Shown: positions 1 to 11,583, counted from the stretch's first letter. The stretch is DNA of 64,000 bases from JAEUIG01 sp046349775 (GCA_046349775.1 JAXMBS010000018.1:1-64000), one strand, 5' to 3'. Numbers and translations: made by a program. Notes: generated by a model not told the origin, from the sequence alone.

Positions 1-104
1 GTGTGTGGTGGCTTGGGGTTTGGTGAATGGCGGGGGTACATGACGGTCTGGGGATTCGGTGGCCGTCTGGTAGAATTGAATGGCCAGTCTGGAGTGAACA
101 CGTG

Positions 105-539
105 ATGTCCGTGGGGCACCTAGAAGACGTTGCAAGCAGCGGGACGTCGGCCCCGATCGTCTTTTTTGACGGTGTGTGCGGACTGTGTAACTCTTCGGTG
201 GATTTCGTGTTGCGTCGCGACCGGCAGGGACGGCTGAGGTTTGCCCCGTTGCAGGGTGCAACGGCGGCCCGGCTGCTGCCGGCGGCAGACCGTGAAAACC
301 TCGGAAGTCTGGTACTGTGGGAGGACGGGAACGCGTATCGGCGTTCGACCGCTGTTGTGAGAATTCTTCGGCATTTGGGCGGTTTGTGGGCGGTGGCGGC
401 GGGATGCCTGTGGGTGATTCCAGCCCCGATTCGCAACGGCGGATACCGCCTGGTCGCCGGTTCACGCTACAGCCTGTTCGGCAAGAAGGACGCCTGCCGA
501 CTGCCGACGCCCGAGGAACGCAGCCGGTTCCTGGACTGA
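105..539 (+). CDS. DCC-family thiol-disulfide oxidoreductase-like protein (DUF393)
   Basis: The N-terminal region carries the family signature FFDGVCGLCN (a DxxCxxC motif) at about residues 20-29, followed by a thioredoxin-like pattern with LRFAPLQG and a C-terminal stretch rich in Arg and Tyr. About 144 residues is normal for the family. The frame is open from position 27, but I prefer the ATG at 105 because a GGAG lies about 10 bases upstream and the upstream residues do not look like family sequence. The family is predicted to act in thiol-disulfide exchange through the CxxC pair; substrates are not well defined. No operon partner is visible because mlaE starts 219 bases downstream. Confidence 0.85.
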   Translation: MSVGHLEDVASSGTSAPIVFFDGVCGLCNSSVDFVLRRDRQGRLRFAPLQGATAARLLPAADRENLGSLVLWEDGNAYRRSTAVVRILRHLGGLWAVAAGCLWVIPAPIRNGGYRLVAGSRYSLFGKKDACRLPTPEERSRFLD

Positions 540-758
540 CGCCTGCCGGCGGGCCGGATACCCGTTGCTCCGCTGGGGTCAAGCAAACGCAATACGCCAC
601 GCCTACCGCGCGGCTCGGCAGGAGCCTCGCCCTCCCGGCGACCTCTGGAATGGTCTCGCCATGCCGGCGGGGATTGCGGTAGAGTCCCGCCCCCTCCCCG
701 GTCGCCGGTCGCACGCGCCGCGCGCGGCTCGCTGGGACAGTCAGGACGACGTCCTCCC

Positions 759-1589
759 ATGTCCAGTGCCTCCCCCGCCCTGCCGCGGGACACCTTCATC
801 CACCTGCTCGGGCGCGTGACGATCGACTTCGTCAGCCTGTTCGGGGACCTGACGTTGTTCGGCCTGCGCATGCTGGGCTGGATGCTGATCCGGCTGCCGC
901 GCGGTCGCGTGATCTGGCCGATCCTGTACCAGATCGGCGTCCAGAGCCTGCCGGTCATTCTGATCACGGGGGGCTTCATCGGCATGGTGCTGGCCGTGCA
1001 GGGGTACGACCAGTTCGCACTGATGAATATGGAGACGCAGCTCGGCGCCGTGATCAACCTGACGCTGGTGAAAGAGCTGGGGCCGGTGCTGGCGGCTGTC
1101 ATGCTGGCTGGGCGCGTCGGCAGCGCAATGGCGGCCGAGCTCGGCACAATGCGCGTCACGGAACAGATTGACGCGGCTCACCGCGCTGGGTGCGCATCGA
1201 TTCAGTATCTCGTCGTGCCGCAGTTCCTGGCGTGCTTTCTGCTGATCCCGCCGCTCACGCTGTTCGCCGACGGCATCGGGATCATCTCCGGCTGGGTGTT
1301 CAGCACGCAGGCGCTCGGCATCAACAGCTATCACTACTGGCACCACTCCCGCGAGTTCGTCACGGCGTGGGAAGTCTGCAGCGGCGTGTTCAAGAGCGTG
1401 TTCTTCGGCGCGGCGATCGCCCTGGTAGCGTGCCACCGCGGGTTTCATTCGGGCGCCGGGGCGGAAGGCGTCGGCAAAGCGGCCACTGAAGCCTTCGTGT
1501 ATTCGTTCGTCGCCATCCTGGCGATTGATTTCGTCCTTGGCACACTGCTGTTGCGGGCGTACTACCTGATTTGGCCCGGCGCGATGTGA
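759..1589 (+). CDS. mlaE: MlaE-family ABC transporter permease (compensated frameshift inside)
   Basis: Inner-membrane permease of an Mla-type lipid ABC transporter. About 276 residues with five or six hydrophobic segments, the conserved stretch GGFIGMVLAVQGYDQF and the KELGPVLAAVMLAGRVGSA block. The EQID coupling motif is followed by AHRAGCAS where the family has a pattern like ALxALGxxP. Dropping one G near 1175 and adding one C near 1197 restores LTALGAHP followed by IQYLVVP, so eight residues are read in a shifted frame between two opposite indels. The rest is normal. It is followed, after a decayed insertion, by mlaF and mlaD in the same direction, so it heads the operon. The ATG at 759 follows a weak AGGACG. 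Confidence 0.9.
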   Translation: MSSASPALPRDTFIHLLGRVTIDFVSLFGDLTLFGLRMLGWMLIRLPRGRVIWPILYQIGVQSLPVILITGGFIGMVLAVQGYDQFALMNMETQLGAVINLTLVKELGPVLAAVMLAGRVGSAMAAELGTMRVTEQIDAAHRAGCASIQYLVVPQFLACFLLIPPLTLFADGIGIISGWVFSTQALGINSYHYWHHSREFVTAWEVCSGVFKSVFFGAAIALVACHRGFHSGAGAEGVGKAATEAFVYSFVAILAIDFVLGTLLLRAYYLIWPGAM

Positions 1590-1620
1590 TATTTGATTTT
1601 GGATTTGAAAAGATCCCGCG

Positions 1621-1988
1621 ATGAATGAGGCGGAGTTCAAGCGACGAACGAAAGACCTTGCCCTGCGAGTTGTTCGGCTCGTGACGGCGCTTCCCAGAAA
1701 TCCTGCGGCCGGCGTGATTGGCCGTCAATTACAGAGATCGGGGACATCGGTGGGGCCAACTATCGGGCGGCCTGTCGCGCGTGTTCAAGGCGCGACATGA
1801 TCTCCAAACGTGGAATCGTAGAAGAGGAAGCCGACGAAAGCGTGTATTGGCTCGAGTTGAGTGGGGATTCAATGGTCGTCACACCGCACTGACTACAGGA
1901 CCTGACGCAAGAGTTCAATGAACTCATCGCAATCATCGTGGCGTCAAAGAAGACGCTGAAGTCCGTCAATCGAGAATCGGAAATCTAA
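1621..1988 (+). pseudogene. Decayed four helix bundle protein (23S rRNA intervening sequence-type, S23)
   Basis: Reading from the ATG at 1621 gives MNEAEFKRRTKDLALRVVRL then LPRNPAAGVIGRQLQRSGTS, the typical start of four helix bundle proteins. At the G run 1752-1755 one base is missing. Moving to the next frame continues with ANYRAACRA and later EEEADESVYWLEL, NELIAIIVASKKTLKS and a stop at 1986-1988. A TGA at 1890-1892 also interrupts that frame. So one frameshift and one nonsense codon disable the gene, unless both are sequence errors. It sits between mlaE and mlaF and splits the lipid transport operon. The 3' end carries an AATCGGAAATCTAAAATC-like run that recurs in other intergenic spaces here. 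Confidence 0.75.
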
Positions 1989-1998
1989 AATCCTTCCC

Positions 1999-2790
1999 GT
2001 GCCTGCTCTGATTGAATTGCACAACGTGACCAAGCGCTTCGGATCCCATGCGATCCTGCGGGACGTCACGTTGCCGGTCAATCGCGGTGAAACGCTGGTG
2101 ATCATCGGCGAGAGCGGCTGCGGCAAGAGCGTCACGATGAAGCTCATGATGGACCTGCTGCAGCCGACGTCCGGCGAAGTCCTCTGGGACGGGCGCCGCG
2201 TGCGCGACCGCTCGGATCGCGAGATCGCCCTGGAGCGGCTGCGGTTTGGCTATGTGTTCCAGATGGCGGCGCTGTTCGACAGCATGACGGTCTTCGAGAA
2301 CGTCGCGTTCGGCCTGCGGCAGAACACGCGCACGCCGGAGTCCGACATCCGCCAGATCGTCGTCGACCGGTTGCGGGACGTCGGCCTGACGGCCGGCGTG
2401 TGCGGGAAGAAGCCGGCCGAATTGTCCGGCGGCATGCGGAAGCGCGTGGGCCTGGCGCGGGCGCTGGCGATGGACCCGGAAGTCGTCCTGTACGACGAGC
2501 CGACAACCGGCCTCGACCCGATCATGAGCGACGTGATCAATGAACTGATCCTCCAGACCAACGTCCAGCGCAATGTCACGAGCGTCGTGGTCACGCACGA
2601 CATGCAGACCGTCCGCAAGGTCGCGGACCGGGTGGTGATGCTGTTTCCGCTGTCGCGGCTGCGTTCGGACGAACCACAAATCGTGTTCCAGGGGACGGCG
2701 GCGGATGCGTTCGACTGCGACGATCCCCGCGTGCGGCAGTTCATCCGCGGCGAAGCCCGCGACCGCCTCCACGAACTTGCCGCGGCCTAA
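1999..2790 (+). CDS. mlaF: MlaF-like ABC transporter ATP-binding protein
   Basis: ATPase subunit of the Mla-type lipid transporter. Walker A is GESGCGKS at about residues 38-45, the signature is LSGGMRKRVGLARAL and Walker B is VVLYDEPTTGLDP, followed by the switch histidine in VVTHDM. The LSGGM form and the spacing fit the MlaF/Ttg2A group. Length, 263 residues, is normal. The start is GTG at 1999, since no ATG is available nearby in frame. mlaD begins 29 bases after its stop, so the two are probably co-transcribed. Confidence 0.93.
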   Translation: MPALIELHNVTKRFGSHAILRDVTLPVNRGETLVIIGESGCGKSVTMKLMMDLLQPTSGEVLWDGRRVRDRSDREIALERLRFGYVFQMAALFDSMTVFENVAFGLRQNTRTPESDIRQIVVDRLRDVGLTAGVCGKKPAELSGGMRKRVGLARALAMDPEVVLYDEPTTGLDPIMSDVINELILQTNVQRNVTSVVVTHDMQTVRKVADRVVMLFPLSRLRSDEPQIVFQGTAADAFDCDDPRVRQFIRGEARDRLHELAAA

Positions 2791-2819
2791 CCGACCTCCG
2801 TCTCCCGATATCCGCACTC

Positions 2820-3950
2820 ATGAACGAACGCCAACTTCAATTTCGCGTCGGTCTGTTCGTAATTGTCGCCCTGCTGATCGGCACGGCGCTGATCATCGAG
2901 TTCGGCGACGTGCACAAGTACCTGCAGTCGAGCTACCAGATCGCGATTCACTTTGACTCGACCCCCGGATTGCAGCGCGGCACGCCGGTGCGCCAAAGCG
3001 GCATCGGCATCGGCAAAGTGTCCGATGTCGTGCTCGACGAGCAGTCCGGAGGCGTGCTGGCCGTCATCGATATTCATGCGGACCGAAAGATCCGCAAGGA
3101 TGCCCGCCCCGTCCTCGTGTCCACACTGCTGGGAGACGCCAGCATCGAATTCTCCACGGGCGCCAGCCAGGAGTTCCTCGGCGCCAACACGCGCATCGAC
3201 GGCGTCGCCGCCGCCGATCCGATGCAGATGATTCAGCGGATCGAGGTCCAGGTCTCCGACACACTCACCGCGTTCGCCGCCACCAGCAAGGAGTGGCAGT
3301 CGCTGGCCGGTAACGTCAACCGGCTGATCCAGACGCAGGAAGGAGACCTCGACGTCGTCATCGAACGCGCGGCCACTTCGCTGCACCAGTTCACGGAGAC
3401 GATGAAGACGGCCAACACCACGCTGACCTCGGCCAACGAAATCCTGGCTGATCCGCAGTTGCAGAAGGACCTCAAGGCGACAGTCGCCGCCCTCCCGGCG
3501 ATGGTGCAGGACACGCGAGAAACGATCGCCGCGGCGCGGTTGTCAGTCCAGAAAATCGGCGACAACCTCGACAACCTCAGCCAGGCGACCGACCCGATCG
3601 CAGAACACAGCCGGTCGATCGTCGTCAAACTGGACGGCAGCCTCGGCCAACTCGAAGAGTTGCTGACCGAGCTGAATACCTTCGCGCGCCTGGTGAACTC
3701 GAAAGACGGCTCGATCCATCGCTTTGCCAGCGATCCGGAACTGTACGAAAACCTGAACGGGTCCGCCGAGTCGCTGAACCTGCTGGTCCGCTCGCTCGAG
3801 CCAATCCTGCACGACGTGCGGGTATTCAGCGATAAGGTCGCCCGCCATCCCGAGTTGCTGGGTGTCAGCGGAGCGATCAAGGGGAGCAGCGGGATCAAAG
3901 ACCCGCAAGAAGCCGGGCGCAGCGTGATCCAGGCCGGTGGCTCGCAGTAA
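2820..3950 (+). CDS. mlaD: MlaD-like MCE-domain lipid transport protein
   Basis: A membrane anchor at about residues 9-28 (FRVGLFVIVALLIGTALII) is followed by an MCE domain at about 38-115 with GLQRGTPVRQSGIGIGKV and the VSTLLGDASIEF block. The remaining 250 residues are helical and predicted to extend into the periplasm, longer than in E. coli MlaD but common in other phyla. As part of the Mla-type system it should bind lipid and bridge the membranes. The ATG follows mlaF closely. No MlaA or MlaC gene is visible in the window. Confidence 0.9.
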   Translation: MNERQLQFRVGLFVIVALLIGTALIIEFGDVHKYLQSSYQIAIHFDSTPGLQRGTPVRQSGIGIGKVSDVVLDEQSGGVLAVIDIHADRKIRKDARPVLVSTLLGDASIEFSTGASQEFLGANTRIDGVAAADPMQMIQRIEVQVSDTLTAFAATSKEWQSLAGNVNRLIQTQEGDLDVVIERAATSLHQFTETMKTANTTLTSANEILADPQLQKDLKATVAALPAMVQDTRETIAAARLSVQKIGDNLDNLSQATDPIAEHSRSIVVKLDGSLGQLEELLTELNTFARLVNSKDGSIHRFASDPELYENLNGSAESLNLLVRSLEPILHDVRVFSDKVARHPELLGVSGAIKGSSGIKDPQEAGRSVIQAGGSQ

Positions 3951-4094
3951 TTTCGACTTTGCCGGTTGTGCCGGTCCTGCGGCGGATGCCGGAAGTGCTC
4001 GATTTTCCGGGCGTGCGGCGACGATCTGGACTGAGGGGAGCTTTGGCGAGAACCGGCTCTCTGTCTCCGATCCCGCAACTTCCAGGAGCTTCCC

Positions 4095-4574
4095 GTGCGA
4101 AGCGCCGCCCGTTCCACCGCAATGCTCAGTGCTTTGGTACTGGCCTGCGCCTCTGCGATGAACTCGGCCCAGGCCGGCGCAGGAGATGCCAAAGCCACGG
4201 CCCCGGCGACTGATTCCGGCGTGCAGCAGACGCAATTCGTGATCGAGCCGGTGGTCGAGATTGCGCCGCCCGTTGCGCTGCCGTACACGGCAACGAGCAA
4301 GTACTTCGGCCTGTGGCAGCCAACGGAGGACTACGGCATCGATGCCCGGTGCTCACCAACGCCGTTCGCCCCACGCGGGTACGGGTTCCCCAAGAAGCTC
4401 GCTCCATTCCGCATGGACTACGCCCCCTATCGCGTGCGCGACTGCGGCTACGCGTCGATGCATGGCCCCTCGCTGTGGTGGCGACGCCACCGCGATCCCT
4501 GCTGTGGGGGGTCCTGCTGTGGAAAGTCCGGCAACGCGTGTCGCCAATGTGAGCGCGCCGTCGATCCGCAGTAG
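4095..4574 (+). CDS. Secreted cysteine-rich protein of unknown function
   Basis: About 159 residues with a signal peptide ending near NSAQAGA, a middle region with VIEPVVEIAPPVALPY, and a C-terminal Cys/Gly tail (DPCCGGSCCGKSG then CRQCE) holding six cysteines in about 20 residues. The GTG at 4095 has a clear AGGAG eight bases upstream. I do not recognise a family. Exported proteins with CC-rich tails are frequent in planctomycetes and may form disulfide-linked surface layers, which is inference. It could be the last gene of the mla operon, as it starts 145 bases after mlaD on the same strand. Confidence 0.7.
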   Translation: MRSAARSTAMLSALVLACASAMNSAQAGAGDAKATAPATDSGVQQTQFVIEPVVEIAPPVALPYTATSKYFGLWQPTEDYGIDARCSPTPFAPRGYGFPKKLAPFRMDYAPYRVRDCGYASMHGPSLWWRRHRDPCCGGSCCGKSGNACRQCERAVDPQ

Positions 4575-4646
4575 GCAGCATTGGATTGCCCGCACCGGAC
4601 GAGGCGACGCGGATGTCCTCGACGGCGGCTTCTCAGTTACCTCCCG

Positions 4647-4866
4647 TCATGCAGCGCGGGCATCTTTGCGGCGTTGATACAACCGGCTGCGAGCCGAGAC
4701 GCCGACGACATCGATCGCCTCCATCCGTCGCAGGCAATACGCCATTTTCTGTGCGAGCCAGCGGGGGATGCTCAGCAGCCGTGCCAGGTCTGCCGTGGTG
4801 AATTCCGCCGGCAGGTCGGCCGGCAGCAGTTCGAGGACATCGTCGGCGGAAGAGACGACCGAAGTC
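4647..4866 (-). pseudogene. 3'-end partial copy of the gene at 8057-8731
   Basis: On the minus strand the frame encodes SADDVLELLPADLPAEFTTA, DLARLLSIPRWLAQKMAYCL, RRMEAIDVVGVSARSRLYQR and a stop at 4647-4649. This matches, almost residue by residue, the last 70 residues of the 224-residue protein at 8057-8731. Upstream of about 4866 the match fades and no start or N-terminal domain is found in any frame, so it is a fragment or a badly shifted copy. It lies just upstream of the carbonic anhydrase gene, while the full copy lies just downstream of the SulP gene. Confidence 0.6.
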
Positions 4867-5214
4867 CTCGAGTACGCCGCGCCCAGACGCCGGCCGCGGC
4901 TGACGAATCGCCGCGCCGCGGCGTTGGCGCACGGTTTCCGGCGGCTCCACGGCCACGGCCGACGGCTGCACGCCGAGTCGTCGCGGAGTCCGCCGTGCCG
5001 GTTCGACCGATCGCTCCAGCCACGTGCTTGCGAATGGCTTACGGGCCCCGCTGCGCTGCTAAACGCGCGGCTGTCGCTTTGCTGTCGTGAAGACTGATCG
5101 CGCCTGCGCCGCTGCGCATTGCGATCACCCTATTTTCGAGTCGCCACAACTCACTTCACGCGCGGTCCCGTTGCGCACTGCGCTGCGCGGCCGCCCAGAG
5201 AAAGGCTTCATTCG

Positions 5215-5913
5215 ATGCAGAAACTCGTCGCAGGCATTCACCAGTTTCAGCAGCACATCCGTGAGGAGCGCCCGGAGCTTCTCAACCGGCTTTCTGCCGG
5301 ACAGGAGCCGCTGGCCTTGTTTATCACGTGTTCCGATTCGCGCGTCGTTCCCAGTCTCATGACGCAAACCGAACCGGGAGACCTGTTCGTGCTGCAGACG
5401 GCGGGGAACATTATCCCACCCTACGGAGCGGTCTGCGGCGGAGAGGCGGCCACGATCGAGTACGCCATCAGCGCGCTCAAGGTGCGCGACATCATCGTCT
5501 GCGGGCATTCGCTGTGCGGCGCCATGTCCGCGCTCGTCGAGCCTGAACTGCACAAAAACATGCCGGCGGTCGAGGCCATCCTGCGGCATGCCGAATCGAC
5601 CCGACGGATCATCACCGAAAACTACGAGCACATCATTGAGCCGGCGGCACGCCTGACCGCGACCGTTCAGGAGAACGTCCTCGTGCAGTTGGAACACCTG
5701 CGGACGCATCCGGCCGTCGCTGCGGCACTCTGCCGAGGCGCACTGCAACTGCACGGCTGGGTTTACAAGATGCAGACGGCTGAGGTCTTTACGTATCACG
5801 CCGAGTTGCAGCAGTTTGTGCCGCTGGCCGCAGAGGATGACCTCCCTCCGGAACGCAACGGCAAAGCGGGCCCGCGTCGTTCCGCGTCGTTCTCGATGGA
5901 AGGCGCCGCATAG
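5215..5913 (+). CDS. Beta-class carbonic anhydrase
   Basis: Catalyses reversible hydration of CO2 to bicarbonate. Zinc ligands are seen in the usual order: Cys39 in TCSDSR, with Asp41 and Arg43 as the Asp/Arg dyad, then His98 and Cys101 in CGHSLCGAM. Length is 232 residues, normal for the family. The frame is open upstream to 5119, but the ATG at 5215 has AGAAAGG upstream and begins where homology is expected. The SulP gene starts 48 bases after the stop, a pairing known from bicarbonate uptake modules. Confidence 0.93.
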   Translation: MQKLVAGIHQFQQHIREERPELLNRLSAGQEPLALFITCSDSRVVPSLMTQTEPGDLFVLQTAGNIIPPYGAVCGGEAATIEYAISALKVRDIIVCGHSLCGAMSALVEPELHKNMPAVEAILRHAESTRRIITENYEHIIEPAARLTATVQENVLVQLEHLRTHPAVAAALCRGALQLHGWVYKMQTAEVFTYHAELQQFVPLAAEDDLPPERNGKAGPRRSASFSMEGAA

Positions 5914-5961
5914 CAGCGGGTGCCGCATTCTCGCCGTCACGCAATCCGTGGGAACAATCGC

Positions 5962-7944
5962 ATGAGCACTGCTCACACTCCCTCTCGAACAACGTCGCTG
6001 AAGTCGATCATCAGCCACGACCTGCTCGCGTCTGTCGTAGTGTTCCTCGTCGCGCTCCCGTTGTGTATGGGCATCGCTATTGCCTCAGGCGCTTCGGTCG
6101 CGGCGGGTCTCGTGACGGGAATCGTCGGGGGATTGGTCGTCGGCGCGCTGGCCGGCTCCCCACTGCAAGTCAGCGGGCCGACGGCCGGCCTGGCGGTGTT
6201 GACGTACCAGGCGATCGAGACCCATGGGATCGAGATGCTGGGGGTGATTGTGCTGCTGGCGGGGTGCATGCAGATTGCCGCCGGTGCGCGCGGTTGGCGC
6301 CCTGGTTTCGTGCAGTCTCACCGGCGGCAGATCAAAGGGATGCTGACCGGCATGGGCATCCTCATCTTCGCCAGCCAGTTTCACGTGATGGTGGATGACA
6401 AACCCAAAGGATCAGGACTCTCCAACCTGGCGAGCATTCCCGAGGCCGTCCGCAAAGGCCTCGCGTTGCCACAACTCGCCAGTCTGGAGGAGCGGGACTT
6501 CCGCACGCGGGCTCTCAAGGACCTGGGCGAACTCCATCGCCGCCAACAGGATCTGGGAGTCCGCGTCGCGGAAGGACTGCACGATCTCCCGCCGTCCAGG
6601 GAATCCGCCGGTTCGGATTCACCGGCGGACCCCGACCTGGCCGAAGCGCAGGCCGCACTCGTGGCCGAACAGCGCAGCATTAACAACAGCCTGCGACGCG
6701 TGACGGCCGAGATGGCGGCGGTCGCCCGCGATCCTCAACATCATCTCTCGTCGGCGCTGAAGTCCGCTCGCAAGGTGGAGGCGTCGCTGAGTGCGGCACT
6801 CGCCGATCTGGAAACCGGAAATACGGAGGGCGCCCTCGAAAGTCAGACAGCCGCGGCCGCAGCCCTCGGCAAGGTGCTCGACCGCCTCAAGAGCCATCAC
6901 CTAGCGGCTTATATCGGCATCGCGACCATCCTGCTGCTGCTGGCCTGGCAGGCATTCGTGCCGCGCAATTTCCGGATCGTTCCGGCTCCGCTGGTCGCGA
7001 TTGTCGTCACCACCAGCATGACGACGCTCCTGAGCCTGCCGGTACTGTTTGTTGAGATTCCCAATCAGCCGCTGGCGAACCTGCACTTCGTAACGCCCTC
7101 ACTGCTGGCGGCTGCGCCGTGGTTCGGGCTGTTGCAGTCAGCGCTCGTGATTGCCGTCTCAGCGAGCGCGGAAACACTGCTCTGCGCGGTCGCCGTCGAC
7201 CGTCTGCATTCCGGCCCTCGCACGAACTTTGACCGGGAACTGTGGGCGCAGGGCGTGGGCAACGTGGTGTGCGGACTGTTGGGCGCGCTGCCGATGACCG
7301 GCGTGATCGTCCGCAGCGCCGCCAACGTTCAGACCGGCGGACGGTCACGCTGGTCGGCCATTCTGCACGGCGTGTGGCTGCTGATCTTTGTCGTCTGGCT
7401 GTCGGCCCTGCTGCGGCTGGTGCCGACGTCCGGGCTGGCGGCGATCCTGGTCTACACCGGGTACAAGCTGATCAACCCGCAGACGTTGCGCGAGCTGTAC
7501 CGGTACGGAAAAGGGGAGGTCTTCATCTATTCCGCGACGGTGATCATGATTGTCTGCGTGAATCTGATTACCGGCGTACTGACCGGAGTCGTCCTGTCGG
7601 CGTTCAAGCTGTTGTATACGTTCTCGCATCTGAAGATTCGTCTCACCGAGCGACAATCTTCGCAGCTGGTCCTGAGCCTGGAAGGTGCGGCGACGTTCAT
7701 GCGGCTGCCGCGTCTGGCGGAAACGCTGGAGGCAATCGGGCCACAGACAGAGGTCAACATTGATCTCTCACGGCTCAGGTACATCGATCACGCGTGCCTG
7801 GACCTGATTTCGAGCTGGGCGCAGCAACACGAAACAGCGGGCGGGCGCGTAGTCGTCGATTGGGACCGACTGCATGCGCGGTTCCTGCAGGCGCCGGGAC
7901 TGCCGGCCGGCGACGCGGAGCCGTCGCTGCGGCGCAGCGCGTGA
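5962..7944 (+). CDS. SulP-family anion transporter with coiled-coil insertion and STAS domain
   Basis: A 660-residue SulP permease. The membrane core shows SGPTAGLAVLTYQAI near the start of the transport fold and NVVCGLLGALPMTGVIVRSA later. The C-terminus is a STAS domain with IDLSRLRYIDHACLDLI. Between SIPEAVRKGL and HHLAAYIGIA lies about 145 residues of charged, heptad-like sequence rich in Glu, Arg, Ala and Leu. It is predicted to be a coiled coil between membrane segments and is not part of the standard fold. Directly downstream of beta-carbonic anhydrase it is likely a bicarbonate (or sulfate) importer, as in BicA-type systems. The ATG at 5962 is preferred over the upstream frame opening at 5920. 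Confidence 0.88.
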   Translation: MSTAHTPSRTTSLKSIISHDLLASVVVFLVALPLCMGIAIASGASVAAGLVTGIVGGLVVGALAGSPLQVSGPTAGLAVLTYQAIETHGIEMLGVIVLLAGCMQIAAGARGWRPGFVQSHRRQIKGMLTGMGILIFASQFHVMVDDKPKGSGLSNLASIPEAVRKGLALPQLASLEERDFRTRALKDLGELHRRQQDLGVRVAEGLHDLPPSRESAGSDSPADPDLAEAQAALVAEQRSINNSLRRVTAEMAAVARDPQHHLSSALKSARKVEASLSAALADLETGNTEGALESQTAAAAALGKVLDRLKSHHLAAYIGIATILLLLAWQAFVPRNFRIVPAPLVAIVVTTSMTTLLSLPVLFVEIPNQPLANLHFVTPSLLAAAPWFGLLQSALVIAVSASAETLLCAVAVDRLHSGPRTNFDRELWAQGVGNVVCGLLGALPMTGVIVRSAANVQTGGRSRWSAILHGVWLLIFVVWLSALLRLVPTSGLAAILVYTGYKLINPQTLRELYRYGKGEVFIYSATVIMIVCVNLITGVLTGVVLSAFKLLYTFSHLKIRLTERQSSQLVLSLEGAATFMRLPRLAETLEAIGPQTEVNIDLSRLRYIDHACLDLISSWAQQHETAGGRVVVDWDRLHARFLQAPGLPAGDAEPSLRRSA

Positions 7945-7956
7945 CGCGTCAATATT

Positions 7957-8056
7957 GGAAGGAAAGACAGAGGGCAACGGAGACAACAGAGGAGGAGCGA
8001 TCGAGTCTGTGACTGTTTCTCCGTTCTCTCTGTTGCCTCCTGTTCAGTTCTTTCGA
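7957..8056. terminator. Intergenic imperfect palindrome between convergent genes
   Basis: The left arm contains GGGCAACGGAGACAACAGAGG and the right arm contains TCTCTGTTGCCTCCTGTT, which pair imperfectly around a central loop. It lies between the convergent SulP gene (+) and the nuclease-like gene (-), so it may act as a two-way terminator. Similar low-complexity palindromes recur in other gaps of this window. Confidence 0.4.
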
Positions 8057-8731
8057 CTAAGCCGCGCGGGGATTGCTGCGGCGTTCGTAGAGCCGACTGC
8101 GCCGTGAGACGCCGACGACTTCGATCGTCTCCATCCGTCGCAGGCAGTACGCCATTTTCTGTGCGAGCCAGCGGGGGATGTTCAGCAACCGGGCCAGGTC
8201 GGCCGTGGTGAAGGCCGTCGGCAGTTCGGCCGGCAATAGCGCGAGGATATCGTCGGCCGTGCGAAACCGGTGCGTTTCCACGACGTTCACCAGACGACGA
8301 TCGAGAACACGGTAGTCCTTGCCGCGCCGCCGGCGGCGCTTTGCCGGGACACGATGTTCTTCCTGTTCGGTGAGCAGCACATCGAGCGTCAGTCGCGGGT
8401 GCGGGAACAACGGCACGAAGTTCACCAGTTCGATGAACAGGTCGCAGACGGTTTCGCGGCGCGGGCTGGCACGGGTGGAGACGACCGGGCCGTTCTTCTT
8501 CTTGAGCTTGATGAGCGTCTTCCGTGCGGCGAGCGGTTTGATGACCAGCACGTCATGCTGTTCGACCAGTGTGCGGACCTTGTCGCGGATTGCCCCCAGC
8601 GGCGCGGACTGGACTTCAATGAGTTGTCCGTTGACAACGGCATCAATGCGGTAACCGCCCAGGCGCACCTCGCAGCAGGCCGCTTCGCCGCCGTAGTGCT
8701 CCTTGAGTTGCCGATGCAGCGTGGTTTCCAT
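8057..8731 (-). CDS. Hypothetical protein, possible PD-(D/E)XK-like fold with C-terminal winged-helix-like region
   Basis: A 224-residue protein. The first 60 residues contain EVRLGGYRIDAVVNGQLIEVQ, an ID...IEVQ arrangement like the D...ExQ variant of PD-(D/E)XK nucleases, followed by a conserved basic LVIKPLAARK. The C-terminal 70 residues (FTTADLARLLNIPRWLAQKM) look like a helix-turn-helix or winged helix. I do not recognise a named family, and nuclease activity is inference. It lies 92 bases downstream of mutS on the same strand and may be co-transcribed. A second, partial copy of its 3' end lies at 4647-4866. Confidence 0.6.
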   Translation of the reverse strand: METTLHRQLKEHYGGEAACCEVRLGGYRIDAVVNGQLIEVQSAPLGAIRDKVRTLVEQHDVLVIKPLAARKTLIKLKKKNGPVVSTRASPRRETVCDLFIELVNFVPLFPHPRLTLDVLLTEQEEHRVPAKRRRRRGKDYRVLDRRLVNVVETHRFRTADDILALLPAELPTAFTTADLARLLNIPRWLAQKMAYCLRRMETIEVVGVSRRSRLYERRSNPRAA

Positions 8732-8823
8732 GACGGGCGGCCGCGATCTTTTCGTACGGAGGTGGGATCGTAGGCGGTCGCCGGAAACCGGTCGAGAGGA
8801 GTTGGAGCCGCGAAGCGGCCTGT

Positions 8824-11583
<2,760 letters not shown>

